In this document: positions 16,694 through 25,152 of the stretch, piece after piece | Numbering within the stretch: position 1 is the first letter of the stretch | Layout: each line of letters begins with the position of its first letter | NCBI GenBank assembly: GCA_035266845.1 | Contig: DATFMP010000077.1 | Span: 6,951 to 70,950 of the forward strand | Direction: 5' to 3' | Length of the DNA stretch: 64,000 bases | Source of the DNA: DATFMP01 sp035266845 | Lineage (GTDB): Bacteria > SAR324 > JACQKK01 | Notes under the pieces: generated by a model | What the model saw: only the letters and a program-made list of their open reading frames with translations | Database searches by the model: none | What the model was told of the DNA's origin: nothing | Program-made: the position numbers and the translations under genes

Positions 16694-17581
16694 CTACATG
16701 CGGCGGGCGATGCGGGGATCGAGCGTATCGCGCAGTCCGTCACCCAGCAGATTGATCCCCAGCACCGTCAGCGCAAGGCAAATGCCGGGGAAGAGGATGA
16801 TCCAGAAGCCGATCTGCACATAGGTGCGGCCCTCGGCCATGATGTTGCCCCAACTGGGCACGTCCGGCGGCGTGCCAGCGCCCAGGAAGCTCAGATAGGC
16901 CTCGATGATCACCGCCGAGGCCATGATGTAGGTGCCCTGCACAATGAGCGGCGCCAGCGTGTTGGGCATGATGTGGCGGAACATCGTGCGCAGGAAGCCG
17001 GCCCCCATGGCCGACGCCGCCTCAACGAACGGCTGCTCCCGCAGCGACAGCACCAACGCCCGCACTAGCCGCACCACGCGGGGAATCTCCGGAATCGTGA
17101 TGGCGATGATCACGTTCTTCACACTGGCGCTCATGAGGGCCATTAGGGCGATCGCCAGCAGGATCGCCGGGATGGACATGAGGCCATCCATGATGCGCAT
17201 GATGATGGCGTCCAGCACGCGGTTGTATCCGCTCATCAGCCCGATCACCATGCCGAAGCTCGTGGCGAGGATCGATACGCTGAAGCCCACGACCAGGGAG
17301 ATACGCGCCCCGTAGATCGTGCGGCTATAGACATCGCGCCCGAACATATCCGTGCCGAACCAATGGCCCGCCTCGGGGGGACGCAGGCGGTGGATCGGAT
17401 TGAGTACCCGCGGATCGTACGTGAACAGGTACGGCGCCAGGATTGCCATCAGCACCATCGCCACCAGCAGCGCGCCGCCGACCAACATGGTGGGATGCCG
17501 CCGCACAATATTGCGCATGTGGCCCAGCAGCGCCCTTGGTTGCGCCGGCAGGGCAATGGCATCGGGTTCGGCAGTCAGCAT
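16694..17581 (-). CDS. Peptide/nickel-type ABC permease, DppC-like
   Basis: A 295-residue inner-membrane protein with an N-terminal helix and a five-helix BPD_transp_1 domain. The family-typical HWFGTDMFGRDVYSRTIYGA lies before the domain, and the EAA coupling loop is FVEAASAMGAGFLRTMFRHI. It ends LGDGLRDTLDPRI, the usual DppC terminus. It is downstream of the DppB-like gene (27-base gap), and together they form one permease heterodimer. No binding protein or ATPase accompanies this pair. The only ATPases of this class are at 23101-25145, so it may share them. Ligand unknown. Confidence 0.92.
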   Translation of the reverse strand: MLTAEPDAIALPAQPRALLGHMRNIVRRHPTMLVGGALLVAMVLMAILAPYLFTYDPRVLNPIHRLRPPEAGHWFGTDMFGRDVYSRTIYGARISLVVGFSVSILATSFGMVIGLMSGYNRVLDAIIMRIMDGLMSIPAILLAIALMALMSASVKNVIIAITIPEIPRVVRLVRALVLSLREQPFVEAASAMGAGFLRTMFRHIMPNTLAPLIVQGTYIMASAVIIEAYLSFLGAGTPPDVPSWGNIMAEGRTYVQIGFWIILFPGICLALTVLGINLLGDGLRDTLDPRIARRM

Positions 17582-17608
17582 GACGCTCCAAAGGCCGGAC
17601 GCGACCCG

Positions 17609-18550
17609 CTAGTAGCGGATGCGAGGATCGAGCACCGTGTACAACAGGTCCACGACAAGATTCACCAGCACGTAGGCCGCCGAGAAGATCAGGATGATCC
17701 CCTGAATCACCGGATAGTCGCGGTGCAGGATCGCATCCACCGTAAGCCGCCCCAAACCTGGAATGGCGAACACGCTCTCCGTCACCACTACCCCGCCGAT
17801 AAGCAGCGCCACGCCCACGCCGATGATCGTGACCACCGGCACCGCCGCGTTCTTGAGAGCGTGACCCCACAGCACATTGCGCGGGTTGAGGCCCTTCGAG
17901 TGCGCCGTGCGGATGTAGTCCTCGCTCAGCACCTCAAGCACGCTGGCGCGCGTGATCCGCGCAATGAGGGCCATGTACACCAAGCCCAGCGTGAGGGTGG
18001 GCAGCGTGATGTGGCGCAGGAACGGGATCAGCCCGTCGCTGATGCTCTTGTAGCCTTGCACTGGCAGCCATGCCAGTTGCACGGAGAAGCCGTAGATCAG
18101 CAGAAAGCCCAGCCAGAACACCGGGAACGAGAATCCCAGCACGGCGAACACCATCACCAGCCGGTCTATCCAGGTACCGGCCTTCCAGGCGGCCAGCACC
18201 CCCATTGGCACGGCAAGCACGACCGCGAAGATCATCGTCGTCAGCGAGAGCGCCAGGGTGGGCTCCATGCGCTGTCTGATGAGCTTGCTCACCGGCAGGT
18301 TGGAGAAGATCGACACCCCCAGGTCCCCATGCGCAATGCGCCCGAGCCAGATGACAAGCTGCGTGGCGATGGGCTGATCCAGACCGAGCTGGTGGCGGAT
18401 GCGCTCGATATCCTGCGGCTGGGCGTAGTCCCCCGCGATCACTGCGGCGGGATCGCCCGGCGCGATACGCAGCAGGGTGAACACGAACAGGGCGACGATC
18501 AGCATGACGGGGATCGTCGCCAGGATACGCCGGATGATATAAGTCTGCAT
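17609..18550 (-). CDS. Peptide/nickel-type ABC permease, DppB-like
   Basis: A 313-residue membrane protein starting MQTYIIRRILATIPVMLIVA. It has the DppB-specific periplasmic segment APGDPAAVIAGD...LGLDQP and the six-helix permease domain, with EAA loop DYIRTAHSKGLNPRNVLWGH. It ends in VVDLLYTVLDPRIRY, typical of DppB/OppB. The longer open frame upstream to 18988 overlaps the AraC gene and lacks coding character, so the ATG at 18550 is chosen. It is the first gene of a two-gene permease unit with the DppC-like gene, downstream of an AraC-family regulator on the same strand. Confidence 0.92.
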   Translation of the reverse strand: MQTYIIRRILATIPVMLIVALFVFTLLRIAPGDPAAVIAGDYAQPQDIERIRHQLGLDQPIATQLVIWLGRIAHGDLGVSIFSNLPVSKLIRQRMEPTLALSLTTMIFAVVLAVPMGVLAAWKAGTWIDRLVMVFAVLGFSFPVFWLGFLLIYGFSVQLAWLPVQGYKSISDGLIPFLRHITLPTLTLGLVYMALIARITRASVLEVLSEDYIRTAHSKGLNPRNVLWGHALKNAAVPVVTIIGVGVALLIGGVVVTESVFAIPGLGRLTVDAILHRDYPVIQGIILIFSAAYVLVNLVVDLLYTVLDPRIRY

Positions 18551-18749
18551 GGCTCCGCGCCTGCTGCAAGGCCCCCCGGCCGGCCCTGGCGGGCACTCCC
18601 CCGGGCCTGGGTTTCGCGATCCACACATCTTCAGGATACGTGGATAATAGCACCGTTGCCGCGCATCCGGTAGGCAGCGGCTTGGCGACCCGTACCACGC
18701 AAGGCTCCGCCCAATGCCCACATTGCCAAGCCCACGACGACCCGGCGCG

Positions 18750-19760
18750 TCAGTCGGCTCCCGCGGTATCGAGGCGCGCGCGCAGTTCGGTGGGGGTGCT
18801 TCGGAACCAGCGCTTGCAGGCCCGGTAGAAATTCGGGGTGTTGGAATAGCCCAACTGCTCGGCGATCTCGTCCATTGTCTTTTTTTCGATGGCCAGCAGT
18901 TCCAGACACACTTGCTTACGTACATCCTCCAGCAACTCGCGATACGTCGTCCCGTTGCGGCGTAGCGCGCGCCGCAATTCCGCCGCACTCAGGCCGAGCT
19001 GTGGGGCGACCGTCTTGATGCCGGTGTCCCCCACGCTGACGTATCCCCGCAACGCATTGCGCAACACGTCGGGCAAATCCTCGTCGGGCGGCAGGCCACG
19101 CGCCGTGCCTCCGACTGTCTCCAGCAGCGCCTTGCCCAGCCAGGGATCGTGCAGAGGCACGACCTGCTGGCGCAGGCCGCGCTTGTATCGCAACAGATCA
19201 GCCGGCGCATCGAACATTACGGGACAGCGAAAGACTCGGTAAAACTCACCCCCGTAGGCTGGCCGGGGCGCGCGGAAGGTCACCAACTGCGGCTCGATCC
19301 GTGGTTGGGTGATCCAACGCACCAGGGTGGCCAGGGTCGCCAACCGATACTCCGCATCAAGGTGCGTGTCCGGCGCGGTGCGCCGATTCTCGTAGACCAG
19401 ATCGATGCTGAGCGCAGTCACCTCGACCGTCCATTGCGACTCCGGATAGAGCAGATGCCAGTGCGCCACCATGCGCTCGACTGCCTTGCGGGGGTCGTGA
19501 GTGCTCAGCATCAGCGCATTGATTGTGTGCAGCCGCGCCAGAGGGCGTTCGCCCAACCGCAGCGCCACGGCGTCCGAAGATGAGCGCTCCATCAACGCCT
19601 GCCACAGATCGCTGATTTTGGCCTCGGGAACCCAGGACCGGTACAGCCGCCCCGCGCCGCCTTGCCAGCCCAAGTCGTTCAGCAGTGCCTGGCCATCCAT
19701 ACCCAGGGACACCCCGCCGAACAGCAGGTCCGCAAACAATCCGTACGCAGGAAGGTCCAT
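18750..19760 (-). CDS. AraC-family transcriptional regulator with Arabinose_bd-type N-domain
   Basis: A 336-residue regulator. Residues ~20-205 match the large effector domain of the OruR/ArgR-like group (Arabinose_bd), with the closing FRCPVMFDAPADLLRYKRG segment typical of it. The C-terminal ~100 residues contain the two helix-turn-helix motifs of AraC proteins; the second is visible as MDEIAEQLGYSNTPNFYRACKRW split over turn and recognition helix, ending STPTELR. It is about 200 bases upstream of the dppBC-like pair on the same strand and divergent from the chemoreceptor gene. It may control transport or taxis genes in response to an amino-acid-like effector; that is inference. Confidence 0.88.
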   Translation of the reverse strand: MDLPAYGLFADLLFGGVSLGMDGQALLNDLGWQGGAGRLYRSWVPEAKISDLWQALMERSSSDAVALRLGERPLARLHTINALMLSTHDPRKAVERMVAHWHLLYPESQWTVEVTALSIDLVYENRRTAPDTHLDAEYRLATLATLVRWITQPRIEPQLVTFRAPRPAYGGEFYRVFRCPVMFDAPADLLRYKRGLRQQVVPLHDPWLGKALLETVGGTARGLPPDEDLPDVLRNALRGYVSVGDTGIKTVAPQLGLSAAELRRALRRNGTTYRELLEDVRKQVCLELLAIEKKTMDEIAEQLGYSNTPNFYRACKRWFRSTPTELRARLDTAGAD

Positions 19761-20058
19761 ATCGCCGAATAACGATTCCCATTCTTACTTACGCCAGTAT
19801 AGCGACGACAATGACAAAAACCGCATACTATATGACAAGAAACCTGATTTGACGTGGTGCGTATACTGCAATAGGGGTTGATCTAAGTCAATCTGGAAAT
19901 GGTCGCACTATTTAGAAGATAATAGCATAACAAAACCAGCAAATTGAATTACCAGAATCCTTGACGTAAATGCTTTAAAATATTTGTAATAACAATCGCT
20001 TAGCATAACTATGGCATCAACTCATGCTTCATATAAGCATCAACACCGGAGCCTAGCA
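19761..20058. other. AT-rich divergent intergenic region
   Basis: About 300 bases between the AraC gene and the chemoreceptor. From about 19790 the composition falls to well under half G+C, in sharp contrast to the surrounding DNA. No convincing gene is seen. A TTGACG at 19961-19966 followed by TAATAA at 19987-19992 could serve plus-strand transcription, but the 20-base spacing is poor. It probably holds the regulatory sites of both genes. Confidence 0.55.
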
Positions 20059-21765
20059 ATGCTTGACCGATACAGCCTTACGACCCGAATTTATGTGCAA
20101 AATTTTGTCATTCTTCTAATCATGGGATCCTTGGTTGCATTCAGCCTATCTCGCATTAGCCGCATCGGGGGGGCGGTACAGGCGGTTTCCACAGAAGCGG
20201 TTCCCCTGGTGAGGGATCTGGAGAAAGCGACCTCGGCGCAACTGGAGCAAGCTGTGCGGGTGGAACGCATCTTCCGCCTGGGCGAGGTGCCGGTGGACCA
20301 GCAGACGGCACGCACGCAGCTTCAGCAGCAGGTGCAGCAGTTCAACGATCTCTCACAGCATTTCAAGGCGGCCCTGGCAAAGGCGGAGAACGTCCTGTCC
20401 GAGGAGGTAGCTGCAGCGCGCGCATCTGGCGACGGGAGCGAACTGGTGACGGTGATGGACCACCTCAAGGAGATCAGCGCCCAGCATCAGCAATACGCGA
20501 CCAAGGTGGACTCCATCCTGGATCTCATCAACAAGGGACAAGTGAGCCAGGCCGTTTCGCTGGCAGCCGATCTGGACAAGACACAGACGGTGCTGGCCAC
20601 GGAGGCCGAAACGGCGCTGAAGACGGTCGATCACTTCACGCAGGCGGCTGCGAACACCGCCGATCGCGATGAGCAGCAAGCGTATACGTACCTGATCCTG
20701 GCCACCATGGGTGCACTGGTGATCGGGCTCGTGATCGCGTTCCTGCTGGTGCGGGCCATCGCCGGGCCGCTGCGCCGCGTGATCGATGGCCTGCGCGCCG
20801 GTGCCGAGCAGACATCGTCCGCCGCCGGCCAGGTGGCCGAGTCCAGCCAATCGCTGGCCTCCGGTGCATCAGAGCAGGCCGCCAGTCTGGAGGAGACTTC
20901 GTCCTCGCTGGAGGAGATGTCCACCATGATCCGCCAGAGCGCAGACGGTGCGCGGGAGGCGGACCGCATGGGGGAAGAGGCCCGCTCGGCGGTGCAGCGG
21001 GGCCGCGACGCCATGGATCGCATGCGCCTTGCCATCGAGGAGATCAAGACCTCCACGGATCTTACCGCCAAGATCAACAAGACCATCGACGAGATTGCCT
21101 TCCAGACGAACCTCCTGGCACTCAACGCGGCCGTGGAAGCGGCACGGGCCGGCGATGCCGGCCGGGGCTTCGCCGTCGTCGCAGAGGAAGTGCGCAATCT
21201 TGCTTTGCGCAGTTCCGAGGCAGCCAAGGAAACGAGCGCCATCATCGAGCAGTCGCAGGACAAGGCGGGACAAGGCGTGCAGGTCAGCGCCGAGGTCAGC
21301 CAGGCTCTGGACGACATCCAGAAGGCCATCGCCACAGTGAGCGAGCTGTCGAACCAAGTGGCCGTGGCCAGCGCGGAGCAATCCCAGGGAGTCGAACAGG
21401 TGAACCTGGCGCTGGGGCAAATGGACGCCGTGACGCAGAGCAGCGCGGCCAACGCCGAGGAGACCGCCGCCGCCAGCGAGGAGCTGGCTGCTCAGGCCGC
21501 ACAGTTGCGTGCCTACGTACAGGATCTCGTGCGGGTCCTGCAGGGCACACGCTTCCGCAACGATGACAGAGGTATCCGTGCGGGAGCTGCGGCTCATGCG
21601 GTCGCCGGCAATGGCCACAACGGCAAGTCCGGGGCCGGGCTGCGCAATGAGATTCACCATATGCTCGAAAGCCGACCCGGAAACGATGGCCATAAGGGCT
21701 TCCCGCGGATCAGCGAGTCGGAGGACAAGGAGGAATTCGACATCGATGGGCAACTGCTGGTGTAG
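20059..21765 (+). CDS. Methyl-accepting chemotaxis protein
   Basis: A 568-residue membrane chemoreceptor. TM1 is in the first ~35 residues (VQNFVILLIMGSLVAFSL), followed by a ~180-residue helical periplasmic four-helix-bundle sensor. TM2 is YLILATMGALVIGLVIAFLL, then a HAMP segment and a long coiled-coil signalling domain. The highly conserved hairpin tip is present: IAFQTNLLALNAAVEAARAG followed by RGFAVVAEEVRNLA. There is no C-terminal NWETF-like CheR/CheB tether. The ATG at 20059 (MLDRYSLTT) is preferred because CCGGAG precedes it; an in-frame ATG at 20011 adds 16 residues. Next to peptide-type importers, it may sense their ligand. Confidence 0.92.
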   Translation: MLDRYSLTTRIYVQNFVILLIMGSLVAFSLSRISRIGGAVQAVSTEAVPLVRDLEKATSAQLEQAVRVERIFRLGEVPVDQQTARTQLQQQVQQFNDLSQHFKAALAKAENVLSEEVAAARASGDGSELVTVMDHLKEISAQHQQYATKVDSILDLINKGQVSQAVSLAADLDKTQTVLATEAETALKTVDHFTQAAANTADRDEQQAYTYLILATMGALVIGLVIAFLLVRAIAGPLRRVIDGLRAGAEQTSSAAGQVAESSQSLASGASEQAASLEETSSSLEEMSTMIRQSADGAREADRMGEEARSAVQRGRDAMDRMRLAIEEIKTSTDLTAKINKTIDEIAFQTNLLALNAAVEAARAGDAGRGFAVVAEEVRNLALRSSEAAKETSAIIEQSQDKAGQGVQVSAEVSQALDDIQKAIATVSELSNQVAVASAEQSQGVEQVNLALGQMDAVTQSSAANAEETAAASEELAAQAAQLRAYVQDLVRVLQGTRFRNDDRGIRAGAAAHAVAGNGHNGKSGAGLRNEIHHMLESRPGNDGHKGFPRISESEDKEEFDIDGQLLV

Positions 21766-21794
21766 GGCCTGTCGCACGACTGAGACGCGCACAT

Positions 21795-21835
21795 TCGGCG
21801 TGGGGCTCCCCCTTCCAGGGAAGGCCCTGCGCCGA
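21795..21835 (+). terminator. Structured GC-rich hairpin after the chemoreceptor gene
   Basis: Nested inverted repeats 30 bases past the stop: the outer stem TCGGCG (21795-21800) pairs with CGCCGA (21830-21835), with inner pairing of GGGC and CTTCC to GGAAGGCCC. There is no T-run. It is a possible terminator separating the chemoreceptor from the kinase gene. Confidence 0.4.
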
Positions 21836-21940
21836 CCGATCCAGCGCAATCCTCAGGGCCTACCCTGCCGTCCCCGTTTCCTCATAGGGGTGCCATTCCG
21901 CAGCCCGTAGCTTATCTGCTGGAGAAGAGTAGCCATTCCC

Positions 21941-22903
21941 ATGACGCGATCCGCCGCGACCACTCACGCCGTTCGGCCCCTTCCCTACGGGATCGGGCTG
22001 ACCATCTGCTATGTCTGTCTCTCCGTCGTCGCCTTCTACGGACTCGAAACGGCCCTTGACCACCTGATCGGCGGCCACATCGCCGCAATCCTCGACCGGG
22101 TCGAATGGAAAACCGCGCTGCCATTCCTGCTCGTCACGTCGCTGCTGTTCCTGCTGGTCTGCGTGACGCTGCTGCACAGCCTGATGGAGCGCACCCGCGC
22201 GCTGGAACAGGTGGAGACACAACGCCTCGCGGCAGAGCAGCGGGCCCTGTTGGGCGCGCTGAGTGCCTCGGTGATCCACGACTGCAACAACCTGCTCACC
22301 GTTGTGCAGGGCAACGCGTCGCTGCTGGAGCAATATGCACCCGCGCTGGGCGGCCAGGGTGCCGAATACCTGGCCAGGTTGGAGCAAGCCCTGCAGAGCC
22401 TTTCCGGCTTGACCCGTTTGTTCATGAAATACGCCGGCGCGCCGGAACACACACTGCTGTACGACCTGGGGGCCGTCGTAACCGAGTGCCTCAGTCTTCT
22501 TCGTCACCACCCAAGGGTGCACACCTGTGATGTGCGCATGGAAGTCGCGGAATCCGTTGCCATCCGTGGCAACCTGATGCTGATCTGGAGCGCATTGACC
22601 AATCTGGTGCTCAATGCCGCGGACGCCACGGAGCATCGCGGCCACATCTTGCTACACCTGCACGCGGACAGGAGTTGGGCCGTGCTCGAAGTGCACGACA
22701 ACGGCCCCGGCGTGCCGACGCGAGAGCGGCAGCGCATCTTCGCGCCATTCCACACAACGCGAACAGACGGCAACGGACTGGGCCTCGTCTCCGTGACGCG
22801 CTGCATGCAGGCACACGGTGGGCGCGTGGAGGTTACAGATTCTCCAATGGGTGGCGCGTGCTTCCGCTTGCATTTCCTGGCGCTCGTGGAGCCGACACCC
22901 TGA
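21941..22903 (+). CDS. Small membrane sensor histidine kinase (NtrB/HWE-like ATPase end)
   Basis: A 320-residue protein. Two membrane helices (about residues 18-38 and 58-80) flank only a short periplasmic stretch. A coiled linker leads to the H-box SASVIHDCNNLLTVVQGN with H113. The ATPase domain follows: N-box NLVLNAADA, G1 DNGPGVP, F-box IFAPFHTTRTDG and G2 NGLGLVS. The H-D-x-N-N-L-L-T form resembles kinases of the NtrB-like group that lack a separate sensor module. GGAGAAGAG precedes the ATG at 21941. No response regulator gene is in the window, so its partner is unknown; it follows the chemoreceptor and may be co-transcribed. Confidence 0.85.
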   Translation: MTRSAATTHAVRPLPYGIGLTICYVCLSVVAFYGLETALDHLIGGHIAAILDRVEWKTALPFLLVTSLLFLLVCVTLLHSLMERTRALEQVETQRLAAEQRALLGALSASVIHDCNNLLTVVQGNASLLEQYAPALGGQGAEYLARLEQALQSLSGLTRLFMKYAGAPEHTLLYDLGAVVTECLSLLRHHPRVHTCDVRMEVAESVAIRGNLMLIWSALTNLVLNAADATEHRGHILLHLHADRSWAVLEVHDNGPGVPTRERQRIFAPFHTTRTDGNGLGLVSVTRCMQAHGGRVEVTDSPMGGACFRLHFLALVEPTP

Positions 22904-23100
22904 CTGAAGCAGACGCCCGAGGCAGGTGCGGACCCGCCAATGGGACAGATTGGAGACGCTCGGATCGCTTGCAGGTAGTCCAGCAACGAGGCTGGCAGCG
23001 TCGACCACATCGTTCCGTCGATGTTTTCTGAACTATTATATATCGATTATTGCGGGTCGCTTATGGTTCAAATACGTGATCACAAGGCGTGGCGGCGCCG

Positions 23101-24114
23101 CTAGAGGCGCCCTTCTTCCACCGCATGGCAGGCGACCAAAGTGCCATCGCCATACGGGTGCAGTTGGGGCAACTCCCGCTTGCAGCGTTCGTTGGCGAAT
23201 GGACAGCGCGGATGGAAGGTGCAGCCGGGCGGCGGATTGATCGGACTTGGCACCTCGCCGGCCACCGGAGTGCGCGGTTTTCCCGAAAGCTCCAGGTCCG
23301 GGACGCTGTCCAGCAGCATGCGCGTATAGGGATGTCGCGGTCGCCCAAACACCTGCTCGCGCATGCCCACCTCGCACAGCGCGCCCAGATACAGCACCCC
23401 CACCCGTGTGGAGACGTGGTAGACGACCGCCAGGTTGTGCGAGATGAACAGGTAGGTCAGCCCCAACTCACGCTGCAACTCCAGCATCAGGTTGAGGATC
23501 TGCGCCTGCACAGAGACGTCCAGTGCGCTGGTGGGCTCGTCGCACACCAGGAACTCCGGGTTGCTCGCCAGCGCCCGCGCGATGCAAATGCGCTGCCGCT
23601 GACCGCCAGAGAACTCGTGCGGGAACTTGTCCAGGTCCGAACGTGAGAGTCCGACCTGCTCCAGTAGTTGCCCGGCCAGGGCAAAGCGCTCCTCACGCCC
23701 CATGCGATGCCCGACCGGCTCGGACACCAGCCGATTGACACGCCAGCGCGGGTTTAGCGAGGCGTAGGGATCCTGGAAGATCATCTGCATGCGTCGCCGC
23801 AGCGGCAGCGCTTCAGCCCGGCCCAGCGTGTCCATGCGCTGGCCCTCGAAGAGCACGCGACCGTCCGTGGGCCGGTCCAGGCCCACGATCAGGCGCCCTA
23901 CCGTGGACTTGCCCGATCCCGACTCGCCGACCAACGAGAAGGTCTCGCCAGGCTGGATGGCAAAGCTGACGTCGTTCACGGCGCGCACCAGCACGTGGCC
24001 CGTGCGGTAAACGGTGCGCCGCAGCCAGCCGCCTGAGACGTCGAAGAAGCGCCTGAGATTCTCCACCTGCACCAGCGGCTGCGCTGGTACCGGGTTGGCG
24101 TCGGGCGCTCTCAT
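23101..24114 (-). CDS. Oligopeptide-type ABC ATP-binding protein, DppF/OppF-like
   Basis: A 337-residue ATPase. Walker A is GESGSGKST at residues 63-71, signature FSGGQRQRICIARAL, Walker B and D-loop FLVCDEPTSALDVSVQ, and the switch histidine is in FISHNLAVV. The C-terminal oligopeptide-transporter region (GCTFHPRCPFANERC) carries the cysteines typical of this subfamily. The ATG at 24114 overlaps the preceding ATPase stop as ATGA, deciding the start over an upstream ATG at 24153. It is the last gene of the minus-strand importer operon. It pairs with the DppD-like subunit to power the Opp-type permeases. Confidence 0.94.
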   Translation of the reverse strand: MRAPDANPVPAQPLVQVENLRRFFDVSGGWLRRTVYRTGHVLVRAVNDVSFAIQPGETFSLVGESGSGKSTVGRLIVGLDRPTDGRVLFEGQRMDTLGRAEALPLRRRMQMIFQDPYASLNPRWRVNRLVSEPVGHRMGREERFALAGQLLEQVGLSRSDLDKFPHEFSGGQRQRICIARALASNPEFLVCDEPTSALDVSVQAQILNLMLELQRELGLTYLFISHNLAVVYHVSTRVGVLYLGALCEVGMREQVFGRPRHPYTRMLLDSVPDLELSGKPRTPVAGEVPSPINPPPGCTFHPRCPFANERCKRELPQLHPYGDGTLVACHAVEEGRL

Positions 24115-25145
24115 GGGCGCACCCCCTCGGCCTCGTCTGAATACAGGTAGCACGCAGTCTCATGCCCCGGCGCCACAGACAGCAGTGCCGGTACCGCCTC
24201 GGTGCAGCGCGCGAAGCGCCGCTGACAGCGCGGATTGAACGCGCAACCGCTTGGGATGGCGTCCAGTCGAGGCATGCTGCCCTCTATCTGCGCGAGCTGC
24301 GTGGTTGTGCCGCCGATATGGGGAATCGCTGCCATCAGCCCGACTGTGTAAGGATGGCGCGGATTCTTCACCACCTCCCGCACCGGCCCGATTTCCACGA
24401 TGCGCCCGGCATACATTACCGCGACGCGATCCGCCGTTTCGGCGATGACGCCCATGTCGTGCGTGACCAGGATCACCGCCGTGCCGCGCTCGCGGCACAG
24501 CCTCTTCAGAAGGTTAATGATCTGCGCCTGCACCGAGACGTCCAGCGCCGTGGTGGGCTCGTCGGCCAGCACCAGGCGCGGCTCGGTGCAGAGCGCCAGC
24601 GCAATCACGACCCGCTGGCGCATACCGCCCGAGAACTGGTGCGGGTAGTGCCGGAAGCGCTCGTGTGCGGCTGGGATACCCACCTCGGTGAGAATGCCGA
24701 TGGCGCGCCGCTCCGCCTCACCCCGGCTGATGTCCAGATGCGTAAGCAGCGTTTCCACCAGCATGTCGCCGATGCGGTAGAGCGGATTGAGCGAGGTCAG
24801 GGGATCCTGGAAGATCGCGCCGATGTCGCGCCCGCGGATCTTGCGCAGCCCGGCCTGATCGAGTTGGGTCAAGTCCTGCCCCAGGAAGCGTACCTCGCCG
24901 CGCGCGATGCGCCCTGGCGGTTCCAGCAGACCGATGATGGCGTTGCCGGTCATGGACTTGCCGGCGCCCGATTCGCCCACGACGCCCAGGATCTCGCCCG
25001 GCATCACGTCGAAGTTGACGTCCTGGATCGCCGTGAGCGTGCGGCGCCGCGTGGGAAACTGCACCTCCAGGCCACGCACGGAAAGCAGTGGCGTGCGTGA
25101 ATCGTCTGGGGCGGTGTGCGTATTGGGGGTAGGGGTGACCGTCAT
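24111..25145 (-). CDS. Oligopeptide-type ABC ATP-binding protein, DppD/OppD-like
   Basis: A 344-residue ATPase with Walker A GESGAGKS (57-64), Q-loop IFQDPLTSLNP, signature FSGGMRQRVVIALAL, Walker B VLADEPTTALDVSVQ and switch VTHDMGVIAE. The C-terminal oligo_HPY segment GCAFNPRCQRRFARC is present. It is translationally coupled to the DppF-like gene (ATGA overlap) and lies 7 bases downstream of the DppC-like stop. Both ATPase subunits are intact, as expected for a heterodimer serving a peptide, nickel or sugar-peptide importer. Confidence 0.94.
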   Translation of the reverse strand: MTVTPTPNTHTAPDDSRTPLLSVRGLEVQFPTRRRTLTAIQDVNFDVMPGEILGVVGESGAGKSMTGNAIIGLLEPPGRIARGEVRFLGQDLTQLDQAGLRKIRGRDIGAIFQDPLTSLNPLYRIGDMLVETLLTHLDISRGEAERRAIGILTEVGIPAAHERFRHYPHQFSGGMRQRVVIALALCTEPRLVLADEPTTALDVSVQAQIINLLKRLCRERGTAVILVTHDMGVIAETADRVAVMYAGRIVEIGPVREVVKNPRHPYTVGLMAAIPHIGGTTTQLAQIEGSMPRLDAIPSGCAFNPRCQRRFARCTEAVPALLSVAPGHETACYLYSDEAEGVRP

Positions 25146-25152
25146 CCGCCCT

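Noticed and set aside
17363..18673. A 436-codon plus-strand open frame opposite the DppB-like gene
   Set aside because: His/Gln/Arg-rich translation with no motif, overlapping two clear permease genes.
22904..23100. AT-rich stretch around 23025-23085 considered as an attachment site or small gene
   Set aside because: No direct repeat, integrase or coding frame was found; it is probably just the convergent gap after the kinase gene.
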